From MGBC114844 sp910585855 (GTDB lineage Bacteria; Bacillota; Clostridia; Lachnospirales; Lachnospiraceae), in NCBI GenBank assembly GCA_965646165.1, contig CBFFYP010000007.1, positions 1-64,000 of the forward strand: a DNA stretch of 64,000 nt, written 5' to 3'. A program made the translations under genes and the position numbers. Below the pieces are notes generated by a model, which had not been told where the DNA came from, made no database searches, and saw only the letters and a program-made list of their open reading frames with translations. Positions 63,921-64,000 of this stretch are shown here, piece by piece. Each line of letters opens with the position of its first letter. Position 1 is the stretch's first letter.

Positions 63921-64000
63921 CCGGACGCCAAATTCAGAAAGTTGGGGGCGGCTGCAGTTCCGCTCTCCAGAAAGTAAGAAGGTCTAAACTTCTGCATCCA
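63921..64000 (-). repeat. Family A structured repeat, copy A3 (cut by window end)
   Basis: The first 80 bases match the 5' arm of A1/A2 (CCGGACGCC edge; GCTCTCCAGAAAGTAAGAAGG; CTAAACTTCTGCATCC), then the window ends. It lies 58 bases upstream of the GT4 gene, as A1 and A2 lie 60 and 77 bases upstream of theirs. Confidence 0.75.

Noticed and set aside
1..64000. CRISPR arrays, tRNA and rRNA genes
   Set aside because: No regular short direct repeats with spacers, and no tRNA cloverleaf or rRNA sequence was found.

Overview
The window looks like a chromosomal segment of a motile, low-GC, Gram-positive anaerobe, most likely a Lachnospiraceae (Clostridia) member. The reasons are strong AAGGAGG-type ribosome sites, AT-rich coding sequence, a flagellin/FlaG/FliD/FliS cluster with sigma-28 style promoters, a LytR-CpsA-Psr protein and no outer-membrane genes. 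I cannot name the genus.

Layout. 0-2.4 kb: a copy of an intergenic repeat (family A) and two divergent paralogues with tandem XRE helix-turn-helix domains. 2.7-11.5 kb: a minus-strand operon pairing two membrane-anchored von Willebrand A (vWA) proteins with an 1110-residue actin/Hsp70-fold ATPase, a tubulin-like protein and a four-helix membrane protein. This is the least explained system in the window. 11.7-14.7 kb: a TPR-sulfatase-fold protein, apparently frameshifted at a G6 tract, and a small helical protein. 14.7-20.9 kb: a complete pseudaminic acid operon (pseB, F, I, H, G, C) in which PseH is fused to a formyltransferase. 21-28 kb: a CgeB/DUF3880-like glycosyltransferase, a Maf flagellin glycosyltransferase, flagellin and a second large glycosyltransferase. 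28-43.5 kb: a second glycan locus with gmhB, gmhA, a domain-swapped HldE-like enzyme, SDRs, a split transketolase, a DegT aminotransferase, a formyltransferase, a cyclase, a GT2 and three radical SAM proteins, interrupted by a damaged IS110-type element. 43.8-47.4 kb: a FlgN/FliT-like chaperone, fliS, fliD, flaG. 47.5-51.5 kb: an AAA-ATPase/PD-(D/E)XK protein and RecQ. 51.5-64 kb: visibly GC-richer envelope polysaccharide genes (LCP, polyprenyl glycosylphosphotransferase, GT2s, YfhO, GT4) with intergenic repeats of two structured families (A and B).

How the genes fit together. Flagellin is decorated by the Maf enzyme with pseudaminic acid, and probably by a second sugar derived from sedoheptulose-7-phosphate: transketolase to GmhA to HldE-like kinase to GmhB to HldE-like nucleotidyltransferase. 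Aminotransferase, formyltransferase and radical SAM enzymes could tailor it. Four sites with sigma-28 architecture (TAAA-type -35, 11-nt spacer, CCGATA-type -10) sit before fliC, flaG, pseB and a short conserved leader/sRNA element at 43.7 kb, suggesting that glycan synthesis and filament genes are co-expressed.

Limits. All calls are from reading the sequence. No database search or folding program was run, and sugar identities and regulatory claims are inferences.
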